DNA from: Mameliella sp. CS4
GTDB lineage: Bacteria > Pseudomonadota > Alphaproteobacteria > Rhodobacterales > Rhodobacteraceae
Assembly: GCF_019392335.1 (NCBI RefSeq)
Contig: NZ_JAHXRQ010000005.1
Coordinates: 124,001 to 188,000, forward strand
DNA length: 64,000 nucleotides
Reading direction: 5' to 3'
Position numbers and translations under genes: made by a program. The first letter of the stretch is position 1, and each line of letters opens with the position of its first letter. Positions 28,490-40,892 of the stretch are shown in pieces. The notes under the pieces are model-generated. The model searched no databases, had not been told where the DNA came from, and saw nothing but the letters and a program-made list of their open reading frames with translations.

Positions 28490-28981
28490 ATGTTACGGCG
28501 AGCTTGGTTATCAGTACTTGCAATCCTCAGCCTGATGTCGGGCGCGCCTGGCCAGGCGCAGGACATCGACGCACATGCGGTCTACGAACGGTCCTGCGCG
28601 AGCTGCCATTCGGCACATGCCGGGGATTTCGTCTTTGAAAGCCTGATCGTCAGCGGCGATGACCTGGTCGGCAAGAAGACCGGGATGCCCGTCGCGGCGA
28701 TGCTGGCCTCCGGGCATGGCAAGCTGTCTGCCGAAGAAACAGAGGCGCTCGTCGCGCAGTTCCTCGCCATCCAAGAGGGCGGACAACTGTTCCAGCGCAA
28801 ATGCTTTATCTGCCATCAGCGGGCCGTCGTCCTGTCGAAGTTGAAACTTGTCGAACAGGACGGTCGCCTGGTGGGCCGCTACACGGGACGCGACATCGAG
28901 ACGTTCCTCACAGAACACGGGCGGCTGACACCGGAAGAGGTGCCGCTGATGCTGGAGCGCCTGACCTCGCAGGTGAAATAG
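28490..28981 (+). CDS. Small dihaem cytochrome c
   Basis: A 163-residue periplasmic protein with a Sec signal peptide (residues 1-23) and two c-type haem sites, CASCH (36-40) and CFICH (105-109). The ~65-residue spacing suggests two small class I-like haem domains. GGAGG lies just before the ATG. Its partner oxidase or reductase is not nearby and its position after prs is unusual, so its role in electron transfer is open. Confidence 0.88.
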   Translation: MLRRAWLSVLAILSLMSGAPGQAQDIDAHAVYERSCASCHSAHAGDFVFESLIVSGDDLVGKKTGMPVAAMLASGHGKLSAEETEALVAQFLAIQEGGQLFQRKCFICHQRAVVLSKLKLVEQDGRLVGRYTGRDIETFLTEHGRLTPEEVPLMLERLTSQVK

Positions 28982-29004
28982 CCCGGCCCGAGAAACCGGG
29001 GCCC
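28981..29004. terminator. Weak hairpin between cytochrome c and lectin genes
   Basis: A GC-rich imperfect hairpin (GCCCGG with CCGGGGC around a 9-nt loop) lies between convergent genes. It has no U tract. Confidence 0.3.
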
Positions 29005-29006
29005 TG

Positions 29007-29354
29007 TCACAGGTCCCAGTCGTCCTCACTTTTCGCCTCTCCGATGGCGAGCCAGCTCATCCGCACGCGCGCCACACGGGTGTCGCCCCAGGTCCGGAAC
29101 ACCAGATCACAGCCGGTCCGGGTGACATTCTCGGCGGCGACATCCGCCCGCACGTTGGCACGCTGGTCGATGTCCCAGAGCGACATGGCCACCTGCACCG
29201 TTGGCGGCGTGCGGAACGGCTCGGAGAAGGTGACGGACTTGCGGCGCTCGCGGCTGCCCTCTCCTGTCCACATGTCGCCACCGGTGGCAAATTCGGAAAA
29301 GACTTCCTCGTCGCCCTGGTCAATCCCGACCCGGCTGCCGGTCAGTTTCTGCAT
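29007..29354 (-). CDS. H-type lectin domain protein
   Basis: A 115-residue protein that is almost entirely one H-type lectin domain, the fold of Helix pomatia agglutinin and discoidin C-terminal domains. Typical pieces are VTFSEPFRTPPTVQVAMS, the DID run and DLVFRTWGDTRVARVRMSWLAIG. H-type lectins usually form trimers that bind GalNAc. There is no signal peptide, so export, if any, is non-classical. The ATG at 29354 follows GAGAGG. It lies 70 bp downstream of the marC-family gene on the same strand. Confidence 0.8.
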   Translation of the reverse strand: MQKLTGSRVGIDQGDEEVFSEFATGGDMWTGEGSRERRKSVTFSEPFRTPPTVQVAMSLWDIDQRANVRADVAAENVTRTGCDLVFRTWGDTRVARVRMSWLAIGEAKSEDDWDL

Positions 29355-29424
29355 GTCCCGCCTCTCTCCATCCCTGCAGACATAGTTCTGCAATCGGGCG
29401 GATTTGTGAAGGCCGATCATCCGC

Positions 29425-30075
29425 TTACAGCGGACCGGTTCCCCCTTTCAGGTCCAGCACGCCGACCTCTGCCAGGCCGCCCAGCACCGCGTCCACTGCC
29501 ACGGTGGCCAGGATGATCCCCATGACCCGGGAAATCACCAGAGCGCCGGAATTGCCCAGCAGCTTTTTCAGCAGCGTCCCCAGCAAGAGCAGGAGCAAGG
29601 TCAGGACCAGGACAATCGTCAGCAGGACAGCCGTCGCGATCTGGTCAGGGATTGAGTTCTGGTGATTGTCCGTCAGCACCACAACGGCCAGCATCGCACC
29701 AGGCGACGCGATGGACGGCATCGCCAGCGGAAAGATCGCACCGGACAGGTCGCTGCGCCCGGCCTCCTCGATCTCACGCTCCGGTTTGGACTCGCCAAAG
29801 ATCATCGTCAGGGCAAAGAGAAACAGAACGATCCCGCCCGCGATCTGGAACGATCCGAACCGAAGGCCCAGTCCCTCGATCAACAGTTGGCCGACGACCA
29901 GGAACGCCATCAGCACGATCCAGGCGACAAGCACCGCGCGCAGGGCAAAACGCCAGTGCAGCGCCGCCGGCACGGCCGCCGTGGCAAAATAGAACACCGG
30001 GAGCGAACCGATCGGGTCGATCACAACCAGCAACGTGATGAATTCGCGCAACAATGCGCTTGGGTCGTAAATCAT
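29425..30075 (-). CDS. MarC-family integral membrane protein
   Basis: A 216-residue six-helix membrane protein of the MarC/UPF0056 family. The DPIGSLPVF motif in helix 1, the FGSFQIAGGIVLFLFAL segment and PLAMPSIASPGAML are family signatures. Despite the name, MarC proteins have no proven role in multidrug resistance and their substrate is unknown. Confidence 0.92.
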   Translation of the reverse strand: MIYDPSALLREFITLLVVIDPIGSLPVFYFATAAVPAALHWRFALRAVLVAWIVLMAFLVVGQLLIEGLGLRFGSFQIAGGIVLFLFALTMIFGESKPEREIEEAGRSDLSGAIFPLAMPSIASPGAMLAVVVLTDNHQNSIPDQIATAVLLTIVLVLTLLLLLLGTLLKKLLGNSGALVISRVMGIILATVAVDAVLGGLAEVGVLDLKGGTGPL

Positions 30076-30174
30076 GACAGGAACTTCCGCGCGCGCCGCC
30101 CCACAGACGGGCCGGTCACATGGCTCCTGTCAGATCACGCCCCATCGTGCAAGGCACCGGGACTCGCACGGCAG

Positions 30175-31398
30175 TCAAACGGCAGAGACAGGTTGCCGGC
30201 TCGGGCGCAACGGCCAGAAAACAGCCGCACTGAGAAGCAGCAGCAGCGCAGTCAACAGGAACGGCGCCCCGGGCAGATAGAGCGCCGCGTCCGGCGCGGC
30301 AAAGGTCCGAAACAGCGGGGTCACGATCAGCGGTGCGGCAACGGCGGCGACGGCGCTGAGACTGGCAATGACCCCCTGCAACACGCCTTGCCGGTCCTCG
30401 TCCACGAGGTTCGAGGCGATGCCGGTGGCATTGGGCGGCGCCATATCCGACAGGCAGGCAAAGGGCAGGAAGGCCCAGACCAGCCAGGCCGCCGAGATGA
30501 ACCCATAGGCAACAGAGGCGATGACGCCCGCGGCCACGGCCACCATCAGCGTGCGCCATTCACCGATGCGCGGGATCAGCACCCGCATCAGACCGCCCTG
30601 GGTGATGACAACGCCAACGCCATAGGCCGCCAGAGACAGGCCGATCAGGGTCGAAGGCCAACCAAAGGCCTCGCGCGTCCAGAAGGCCCAGAGGACCGGG
30701 TAGACCATGTTGGCGAACTCGAAGAGGAACAGGCCGAACAACGGCAGGCCCAGCCCCGGGAGACGTGCAGCCGCCAGGATACTGCCGAAGGGATTGAGGT
30801 CCCTGCGGTCGAAACTGCGGCGTTTCTCGACCGTCAGGCTTTCGGGCAGGACGAAGACGCCGAAAAGGAAATTGGCCGCAGCCAGCCCAGCCGCCGCCCA
30901 GAATGGCGCCGTGACATGCACCCCGGCCAGCAAGCCCCCCAACGCCGGGCCAAAGATGAACCCCACGCCGAAGGCCGCCCCGATCAGGCCAAAGTTCGCG
31001 GCCCGGTCCTTGGGCGCCGAGATATCGGCGAGATAGGCAGAGGCGGTGATATAGGTGGCCCCTGCGATACCGGCCAGAAAGCGGCCCACCAGCAAGAGCC
31101 AGAAGGTCCCCGCCAGCGCCATGATGACGTAGTCGACCGCCAGCGCCGCCAGCGTGACCAGAAGGACCGGCTTGCGCCCCAGCGCGTCCGAAATGCCGCC
31201 CATCGCGGGCGAAAACAGGAACTGCGCCCCGGCATAAGTCGCCAGCAGGACTCCGCCCCAGAAGGGGCCGGTGGCGGTGTCGCCCGCGCCGACGCGTTCC
31301 ATCAGGTCCGGCATGATGGGAAAGATCAGCCCGATGCCGATGGCATCCAGCAGGATTGTGGCCAGGATAAACCAGACGGCGCCGCGTTTCGTTTCCAT
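30175..31398 (-). CDS. MFS drug-resistance type transporter (TetA-like)
   Basis: A 407-residue major facilitator of the DHA1/TetA type, with 12 predicted helices. Motif A between helices 2 and 3 is DALGRKPVLL and the motif C region is FGVGFIFGPALGGLL. The ATG at 31398 gives METKRGAVWFILATILLDAIG; the frame is open 14 codons further but without a better start. It is likely a proton-driven exporter of drugs or metabolites. It lies downstream of the atp terminator, with its own promoter expected at 31399-31440. Confidence 0.9.
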   Translation of the reverse strand: METKRGAVWFILATILLDAIGIGLIFPIMPDLMERVGAGDTATGPFWGGVLLATYAGAQFLFSPAMGGISDALGRKPVLLVTLAALAVDYVIMALAGTFWLLLVGRFLAGIAGATYITASAYLADISAPKDRAANFGLIGAAFGVGFIFGPALGGLLAGVHVTAPFWAAAGLAAANFLFGVFVLPESLTVEKRRSFDRRDLNPFGSILAAARLPGLGLPLFGLFLFEFANMVYPVLWAFWTREAFGWPSTLIGLSLAAYGVGVVITQGGLMRVLIPRIGEWRTLMVAVAAGVIASVAYGFISAAWLVWAFLPFACLSDMAPPNATGIASNLVDEDRQGVLQGVIASLSAVAAVAAPLIVTPLFRTFAAPDAALYLPGAPFLLTALLLLLSAAVFWPLRPSRQPVSAV

Positions 31399-31440
31399 GT
31401 TGTCTGTCCCGGGGGCCGCCGCACAACACCGGCGGGTCAC

Positions 31441-31475
31441 AAAAAATGAAAGGCCCCGCCGGGTGGCAGGGCCTT
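31441..31475 (-). terminator. Rho-independent terminator of the atp operon
   Basis: An 11-bp stem with one G-U pair and an ACCC loop (31450-31475) is followed, on the reverse strand, by TCATTTTTT. It lies 23 bp past the atpC stop codon. Confidence 0.88.
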
Positions 31476-31498
31476 GTCAGAATAGTCTGTCCGGTGCC

Positions 31499-31930
31499 TC
31501 AGATCGAGGGCTGTTTCGGGTCCAGGCCAATATGGGTGCCGACGGCAACCATGTCCTGCAGCAGCTTGACCGCGTCGTCCACCAGGCCCGGATGCTCGGC
31601 GGTTTCCTTGGTCTGCTGATAGACACGGTGAGCTTCGTCCACCAGGGCCTCGTAGGTGGCCTGGTCCATGTCCTCGCGCGGCAGGGCCTTTTCGGCCAGG
31701 ATCGACAGGCTTTCGCCGATCTCGGCGAAACCGCCGGTCACGACGAACTGTTCGGTGCCCTTGGCGGTCTCGACCGTCAGGATGCCGGGGCGCAGCGTGG
31801 TGATCAGCGGCGCGTGGTTCGGCATTGCGGTGAGGTCGCCATCGGCGCCCGGGATCTGAACCGAGGTGGCCTCGGTCGACAGCAGGCGGCGCTCGGGCGA
31901 CACCAGATCGAATTGCATCGTTTCTGCCAT
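31499..31930 (-). CDS. atpC: F1 ATP synthase subunit epsilon
   Basis: Epsilon subunit of the central stalk, which couples rotation and inhibits ATP hydrolysis. The 143-residue protein has the N-terminal beta-sandwich ([36 protein letters not shown]) and a helical C-terminus. The ATG at 31930 sits 6 nt from AGGAG; an ATG two codons upstream is too close to it. It is the last gene of atpHAGDC and is separated from atpD by a large inverted repeat. Confidence 0.95.
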   Translation of the reverse strand: MAETMQFDLVSPERRLLSTEATSVQIPGADGDLTAMPNHAPLITTLRPGILTVETAKGTEQFVVTGGFAEIGESLSILAEKALPREDMDQATYEALVDEAHRVYQQTKETAEHPGLVDDAVKLLQDMVAVGTHIGLDPKQPSI

Positions 31931-31948
31931 GTTCATCTCCTGTACCGG

Positions 31949-32015
31949 GCGGCGGGGTAAACCCCGCCCTACACCCGGGGGTTAGGGTCACGTAGGGCGG
32001 GGTTTACCCCGCCGC
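31949..32015. repeat. 24-bp perfect inverted repeat between atpD and atpC (REPIN-like)
   Basis: Arms at 31949-31972 and 31992-32015 are exact reverse complements separated by 19 nt. Each arm holds its own hairpin, GGCGGGG-TAAA-CCCCGCC. Two inverted palindromes with a short spacer is the form of REP doublets or REPINs. Located within an operon, it may alter atpC output relative to atpD by mRNA folding. Confidence 0.85.
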
Positions 32016-32019
32016 ACGC

Positions 32020-34345
<2,326 letters not shown>

Positions 34346-34357
34346 CTGCTGATCCCC

Positions 34358-35893
<1,536 letters not shown>

Positions 35894-36454
35894 TTATCCG
35901 ACCTCTTTCATTGCATTCTGGAGGGAGTCGAGCTTCGAACGGATCGAAGTGTCGATCATCTTCGAGCCCACCTTGACGACGAGACCGCCGATGAGGCTTT
36001 CATCGACGGTCGCACTGATCTTAACATCTTTGCCGACCTTTGCCTTCAGCGCATCCGCGAGCTGTGCCGCCTGCGCATCGGTCAGGGCCTGGGCCGAGGT
36101 CACTTCGGCGGTCACTTCGCCCTTTTCGACCGCGATCATCTCGCGCAGGCGGGTCACCATCTGCGGGACCACGAAAAGGCGACGCTTGGAGGCCATCAGG
36201 CCCAGCACGTTGGTCACGGCCGGCATCAGGCCCATCTTGGAGGCGACGGCCTTGATGGCAGCGCCCTGCGCATCGCGCGAGTAGACGGGGTTGACCAGGA
36301 GATCCCGCAGGTCTGCGCTTTCAGCCAGCGCAGCAGAGAGATCATCCAGGTTGCCTTCGAGCGCGGGAAGCTCGCCGGCCTCCTTCACGATCTCGAAGAC
36401 GGCGGTGGCATAGCGCTCTGCGATGCCGGAGGAAATCGATGCTGAGTCAGACAC
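35894..36454 (-). CDS. atpH: F1 ATP synthase subunit delta
   Basis: Delta subunit (OSCP), joining F1 to the peripheral stalk, 186 residues. I chose the GTG at 36454 ([20 protein letters not shown]) because GGAAGG lies 6 nt before it; the GTG two codons upstream abuts that site and the longer open frame lacks homology. It is the first gene of the F1 operon; F0 genes (atpIBEF) are not adjacent, as is usual in Rhodobacterales. Confidence 0.94.
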   Translation of the reverse strand: MSDSASISSGIAERYATAVFEIVKEAGELPALEGNLDDLSAALAESADLRDLLVNPVYSRDAQGAAIKAVASKMGLMPAVTNVLGLMASKRRLFVVPQMVTRLREMIAVEKGEVTAEVTSAQALTDAQAAQLADALKAKVGKDVKISATVDESLIGGLVVKVGSKMIDTSIRSKLDSLQNAMKEVG

Positions 36455-36530
36455 GTCCACCCTTCCGATAGTAAGCCACCAAGACACGCGCGCCCCGGGC
36501 CGGGGCGGCGTCTGGCAGCGTTTCCTCACC

Positions 36531-36544
36531 TTGACTTGCGTCAA
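36531..36544. promoter_or_regulatory. Fnr/Dnr-type box upstream of atpH
   Basis: TTGACTTGCGTCAA is a perfect TTGAC-N4-GTCAA dyad, matching the general Fnr/FixK/Dnr consensus of alphaproteobacteria (TTGAY-N4-RTCAA). It is centred about 83 nt upstream of the atpH start in an otherwise gene-free region. Whether it activates or represses depends on the unmapped transcription start. Confidence 0.5.
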
Positions 36545-36616
36545 AGCAATCAAATCGTGGCGGATGTAGCAGAGCCTCCCCCACCTCGCAACATGCTTAG
36601 GAAAGATAAACGCTTG

Positions 36617-36630
36617 CGCTAAATTTAGCG
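36617..36630. promoter_or_regulatory. 14-bp perfect palindrome in the atp upstream region
   Basis: CGCTAAATTTAGCG is a perfect palindrome in a locally AT-rich patch. On the reverse strand it could overlap a -10 box (TAAATT) for the atp operon, with a poor -35 (TTTAGT) 17 bp upstream. The 36455-36841 interval (387 bp) contains this, the Fnr-like box and a structured element, but no gene. Confidence 0.35.
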
Positions 36631-36765
36631 TTTTCAATGACTTGACTAAAACGCCCCGTTTAGTGCGACCTTTCGTGCTCTGCCAAGATGCCTCAAAGCC
36701 ACAGTTTTTGCTGCAAATGCACGATTCCCGGGCAGTTTTGGCCCCCTCTGACCGCATTTGCCGCA

Positions 36766-36848
36766 GGTCTGAGAGACTTTGGGCCCCGAAAAGGGCCGAG
36801 CACGTCAGAATCCGGCTCCCACCCCCTCCTCTGACGGTCTCTCAGACC
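36766..36848. other. Nested inverted repeats, possible three-way junction
   Basis: A perfect 12-bp outer stem (GGTCTGAGAGAC at 36766-36777 with GTCTCTCAGACC at 36837-36848) encloses two hairpins: 36782-36797 (5 bp, 6-nt loop) and 36803-36836 (perfect 7-bp CGTCAGA with TCTGACG, long loop). The right arm overlaps the methyltransferase stop codon. On the reverse strand it would lie at the 3' end of that mRNA and upstream of the atp operon. Confidence 0.6.
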
Positions 36849-37582
36849 GGCTTGGCCTTGCCCGCCGGGCTGAGCACCTCCAGCGGGTTGAGAACCTTGG
36901 CGGCCTCGCCCACCTCCCGGCGCGACGGCGGGTGCCGCTTCGAGGCCTCTACTATCATGACGCCCCCCGCGGTCACGGGCACCGCGCGGCCCATCCGTTC
37001 CCAGACCGGTCCTGTCTTCATCCAGAACCGGCGGGTCGATGGCGGCTGGTACAGGACCGAGACATGCGCCTCGGGGACGAAATCATGGCGCTTCAGCTGT
37101 GCCTCGAGCTGGCCAAGCGAATAAGGCCGGCCATAGCCGAACGGCGTGTGATCCGCCCGCGCCCAGATCCCCGCCCGGTTCGGCAGGATAAAAAGCGCCC
37201 TGCCCCCCGGCCCCAGCACGCGATACGCCTCGTCCAGCAGGTCCGAGGGCCGTTCAGAGGTTTCCAGCCCGTGCATCAGAATCAGCCGGTCGGTGTGTCC
37301 CGTCTCCAGCGGCCAGAGCGTCTCTTCGCTGAGCACCGAGACATTGGGCATTCCGGCGGGCCAGGTCATGACCCCCTGCGGCGCGGGCATCAGGGCGACA
37401 ACCCGGCGCGACTCCTTCAGGTACGGGCGCAGCATGGGCACGGCGAACCCATAGCCCACCACCGTCTGGCCCTGTGTCTCGGGCCAGAATTGCTGGACCT
37501 GGGTGCGCAGGATCTTTTGCGCCGCGCGCCCCAGCGCACTGCGGTAGTAGAAATCGCGCAACACCTGCACATCCAGATGCAT
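36842..37582 (-). CDS. SAM-dependent methyltransferase
   Basis: A 246-residue class I methyltransferase. It begins [18 protein letters not shown], then [15 protein letters not shown] at the SAM-binding position, [24 protein letters not shown] as the post-III motif and [14 protein letters not shown]. The first glycine-rich loop is weaker than the GxGxG consensus. The ATG at 37582 follows GGGG. It is divergent from gloB (68 bp). Its substrate is unknown. Confidence 0.82.
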   Translation of the reverse strand: MHLDVQVLRDFYYRSALGRAAQKILRTQVQQFWPETQGQTVVGYGFAVPMLRPYLKESRRVVALMPAPQGVMTWPAGMPNVSVLSEETLWPLETGHTDRLILMHGLETSERPSDLLDEAYRVLGPGGRALFILPNRAGIWARADHTPFGYGRPYSLGQLEAQLKRHDFVPEAHVSVLYQPPSTRRFWMKTGPVWERMGRAVPVTAGGVMIVEASKRHPPSRREVGEAAKVLNPLEVLSPAGKAKPV

Positions 37583-37650
37583 TGATACCCCAGCCCTGAT
37601 GCGCCACTCTGACGTTGAGCGCATCCTGACAAAGCCGCGAAGGAAAGACC

Positions 37651-38412
37651 ATGCCCCTCGACATCGTGACCGTCCCCTGCCTCAAGGACAACTACGCCTA
37701 TCTTGTCCACGGCCCCGACGGCGTGGCCCTCATCGACGCCCCCGAGGCCGGCCCAATTATCGAGGCGCTGGAGGCGCGCGGCTGGTCGCTGGGCGTCATC
37801 ATGATCACGCACCATCATCACGACCACGTCGACGGGGTTGCCCAACTGCGCGAGAAATACGGCTGCCCGGTCATGGGACCAAAGGCCGAAGAGGGCAAAT
37901 TGCCAAAACTGGACATGGCGCTGGAGCCCGGTTTCTCTGGCGGCACCGGCGAGGGACGCTGCGAGGTGATCGCCGTTCCGGGTCATACGCTGGGGCACAT
38001 CGCCTATTATTACCCCGAGGGCGGCGCCGTCTTTACCGCCGACAGCCTGATGGCGCTTGGATGCGGCCGCGTCTTTGAAGGCACGCCTCAGATGATGTGG
38101 GATAGTCTGGAAAAGCTGGCCTCTTTGCCGCCGGAAACCGTGGTATACTCGGGGCATGAATACACCTCGGCCAACGCGGCCTTCGCGCTGACCATTGAAC
38201 CGGAGAACGAAACCCTTATCTCTCGAAAGCGGGAGATCGACGCAGCCCGCGCCGAAGGGCGGCCCACCGCACAGGTGCCGCTGTCGGTCGAACTTGAAAC
38301 AAATCCCTTCCTCCGTGCCACCACCGACAGCGTGAAATCGGCCGTCGGCCTGCCGGGCGGAACGGATGCAGAGGTCTTTGCAGAGGTGCGCGCGCGCAAG
38401 GACCGGTTCTGA
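37651..38412 (+). CDS. gloB: Hydroxyacylglutathione hydrolase (glyoxalase II)
   Basis: Hydrolyses S-D-lactoylglutathione in methylglyoxal detoxification. The 253-residue protein has the metallo-beta-lactamase motif THHHHDH (H54, H56, D58, H59), [12 protein letters not shown] with further metal ligands, and the GloB C-terminal region ([34 protein letters not shown]). AAGGAAAG precedes the ATG. All metal ligands appear present. Confidence 0.95.
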   Translation: MPLDIVTVPCLKDNYAYLVHGPDGVALIDAPEAGPIIEALEARGWSLGVIMITHHHHDHVDGVAQLREKYGCPVMGPKAEEGKLPKLDMALEPGFSGGTGEGRCEVIAVPGHTLGHIAYYYPEGGAVFTADSLMALGCGRVFEGTPQMMWDSLEKLASLPPETVVYSGHEYTSANAAFALTIEPENETLISRKREIDAARAEGRPTAQVPLSVELETNPFLRATTDSVKSAVGLPGGTDAEVFAEVRARKDRF

Positions 38413-38561
38413 TCACGCACACGGCAGGTTTCGCCCGTTTGTCCAAAAGTGATGCAGGAACCTTGAGAAAAAACTTGAAGAGTGGCCGCAATCGACCAAA
38501 CTTTAACACTATGAGGCAATGCTGATCCTCACGGATCGGCGCAGACAAGAGGAGCACTCCC

Positions 38562-40892
38562 GTGCCTTCATTCTCGAACACACTTGAGCAGGCAATTCAT
38601 TCGGCGCTGGCGTTGGCGAACTCTCGCAGCCATGAATTCGCCACGCTTGAACACCTTCTTCTTGCGCTGATCGACGAACCGGATGCCTCCCGCGTGATGA
38701 AGGCCTGCTCGGTCGATACCGAGGAGCTGCGCACCACGCTGGTCGAATTCATCGACGACGATCTGTCGAACCTCGTGACCGATGTCGAAGGGTCCGAGGC
38801 GGTGCCGACCGCGGCCTTCCAGCGGGTCATCCAGCGCGCGGCGATCCACGTCCAGTCCTCGGGCCGGACCGAAGTGACCGGCGCCAACGTCCTGGTCGCG
38901 ATCTTCGCCGAACGCGAATCGAATGCCGCCTACTTCCTGCAGGAACAGGACATGACGCGCTACGACGCGGTGAATTTCATCGCCCATGGCGTCGCCAAGA
39001 ACCCCGCCTACGGCGAAGCGCGGCCCGTCCAGGGCGCCACCGAGGCCGAGGAAGAAACCCAGCAGGCAGAGGCCGCAGCGCCCGGCTCGGACAAGGAATC
39101 GGCACTCGCGAAATATTGCGTCGACCTGAACGCCAAATCGCGTGACGGGGAGGTGGATCCGCTGATCGGCCGCAATGCCGAGGTCGAGCGCTGCATTCAG
39201 GTGCTCTGCCGTCGGCGCAAGAACAACCCGCTGCTGGTCGGTGATCCCGGCGTGGGCAAGACCGCCATAGCCGAGGGGCTGGCACGCAAGATCGTCTCGG
39301 GCGAAGTCCCAGAGGTTCTCTCCGAGGCGACCATCTATTCGCTCGACATGGGCGCGCTGCTGGCCGGCACGCGGTATCGCGGCGACTTCGAGGAAAGGCT
39401 CAAGGCCGTCGTGCAGGAGCTTGAGGAACATCCCGACGCGGTGCTCTTCATCGACGAGATCCATACTGTGATCGGCGCCGGGGCCACGTCCGGCGGCGCT
39501 ATGGACGCCTCCAACCTGCTGAAGCCCGCGCTTCAGGGCGGCAAGCTGCGCACGATGGGATCGACCACCTACAAGGAGTTCCGCCAGCACTTCGAGAAGG
39601 ACCGCGCCCTGTCGCGCCGGTTCCAGAAGATCGACGTGAACGAGCCGTCGGTGGATGACACCGTCAAGATTCTCAAGGGTCTGAAGCCCTATTTCGAGGA
39701 GCATCACAGCGTCAAATACACCGGCGACGCGATCAAGACCGCCGTCGAACTCTCGGCGCGCTACATCAATGACCGCAAGCTGCCCGACAAGGCCATCGAC
39801 GTGATCGACGAGGCCGGTGCGGCGCAGCATCTGGTCGCCGCCTCCAAGCGGCGCAAGTCCATCGGCACCAAGGAGATCGAGGAAGTCGTGGCCAAGATCG
39901 CCCGCATTCCCCCGAAAAACGTCTCCAAGGACGACGCCGAGGTGCTCAAGGACCTGGAAAACACGCTCAAGCGCGTGGTCTTCGGCCAGGATGCCGCCAT
40001 TACGGCGCTGTCGTCGGCGATCAAGCTGGCCCGCGCCGGACTGCGCGAACCGGAAAAGCCCATCGGCAACTACCTGTTCGCAGGCCCGACCGGCGTCGGC
40101 AAGACCGAGGTGGCCAAGCAACTGGCGGATACGCTGGGCGTGGAACTGCTGCGTTTCGACATGTCGGAGTACATGGAGAAACACGCGGTCAGCCGCCTGA
40201 TCGGTGCGCCTCCGGGCTATGTCGGCTTTGACCAGGGCGGTCAGCTGACCGACGGCGTAGACCAGCACCCGCACTGCGTGCTGCTGCTGGACGAGATCGA
40301 GAAGGCGCACCCGGATGTCTACAACATCCTGTTGCAGGTCATGGACCACGGCTCGCTGACCGATCACAACGGGCGCACGGTGGATTTCCGCAACGTGATC
40401 CTGATCATGACCTCGAACGCCGGAGCGACCGAACAGGCCAAGGCGGCCATCGGCTTTGGCCGCGACCGCCGCGAGGGCGAGGACACGGCCGCGATCGAGC
40501 GGACCTTCACGCCGGAATTCCGCAACCGCCTGGACGCGGTGATCAGCTTTGCGCCGCTGCCCAAGGACACGATCCTGCAGGTTGTCGAGAAGTTCGTGCT
40601 GCAGCTCGAGGCGCAGTTGATGGATCGCAACGTGACCATCGAACTGACCAAGCCCGCCGCAGAATGGCTGGCGGACAAGGGCTACGACGACAAGATGGGC
40701 GCCCGCCCGTTGGGCCGCGTGATCCAGGAGCACATCAAGAAGCCGCTGGCCGAGGAGCTCCTCTTTGGCAAGCTGACCAAAGGTGGAATCGTCAAGGTCT
40801 CGGTCCGCGACGGAGAGCTCTTCCTCGACCTTAGCGGTCCGGACAACCCGCGCCTCGGCTCCAAGAAACCGCCGCTTCTGACCGCGGAATGA
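38562..40892 (+). CDS. clpA: ATP-dependent Clp protease ATPase subunit ClpA
   Basis: Hsp100 unfoldase that feeds substrates to ClpP, 776 residues. It has the double Clp_N domain (residues 1-150), AAA+ module 1 with [11 protein letters not shown]+ module 2 with GPTGVGKT and the C-terminal D2-small domain. The IGL/IGF-type ClpP-docking loop region ([10 protein letters not shown]) is present in the second module. The start is GTG, preceded by AGAGGAG. clpS, which is often next to clpA, is absent from both sides. The M23 peptidase gene overlaps its stop. Confidence 0.96.
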   Translation: MPSFSNTLEQAIHSALALANSRSHEFATLEHLLLALIDEPDASRVMKACSVDTEELRTTLVEFIDDDLSNLVTDVEGSEAVPTAAFQRVIQRAAIHVQSSGRTEVTGANVLVAIFAERESNAAYFLQEQDMTRYDAVNFIAHGVAKNPAYGEARPVQGATEAEEETQQAEAAAPGSDKESALAKYCVDLNAKSRDGEVDPLIGRNAEVERCIQVLCRRRKNNPLLVGDPGVGKTAIAEGLARKIVSGEVPEVLSEATIYSLDMGALLAGTRYRGDFEERLKAVVQELEEHPDAVLFIDEIHTVIGAGATSGGAMDASNLLKPALQGGKLRTMGSTTYKEFRQHFEKDRALSRRFQKIDVNEPSVDDTVKILKGLKPYFEEHHSVKYTGDAIKTAVELSARYINDRKLPDKAIDVIDEAGAAQHLVAASKRRKSIGTKEIEEVVAKIARIPPKNVSKDDAEVLKDLENTLKRVVFGQDAAITALSSAIKLARAGLREPEKPIGNYLFAGPTGVGKTEVAKQLADTLGVELLRFDMSEYMEKHAVSRLIGAPPGYVGFDQGGQLTDGVDQHPHCVLLLDEIEKAHPDVYNILLQVMDHGSLTDHNGRTVDFRNVILIMTSNAGATEQAKAAIGFGRDRREGEDTAAIERTFTPEFRNRLDAVISFAPLPKDTILQVVEKFVLQLEAQLMDRNVTIELTKPAAEWLADKGYDDKMGARPLGRVIQEHIKKPLAEELLFGKLTKGGIVKVSVRDGELFLDLSGPDNPRLGSKKPPLLTAE

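Noticed and set aside
30075..30132. 8-bp inverted repeat TGACAGGA / TCCTGTCA near the MarC start
   Set aside because: The arms are 42 bp apart and the left arm overlaps the start codon and ribosome site, so chance is likely.
38413..38561. A heat-shock (sigma-32-type) promoter before clpA
   Set aside because: A CTTGAAG-like -35 is present, but no CCCCAT-type -10 occurs at proper spacing.
38568..40733. A 721-codon open frame antisense to clpA
   Set aside because: ClpA is unambiguous on the other strand, and the antisense product has no recognisable domain.
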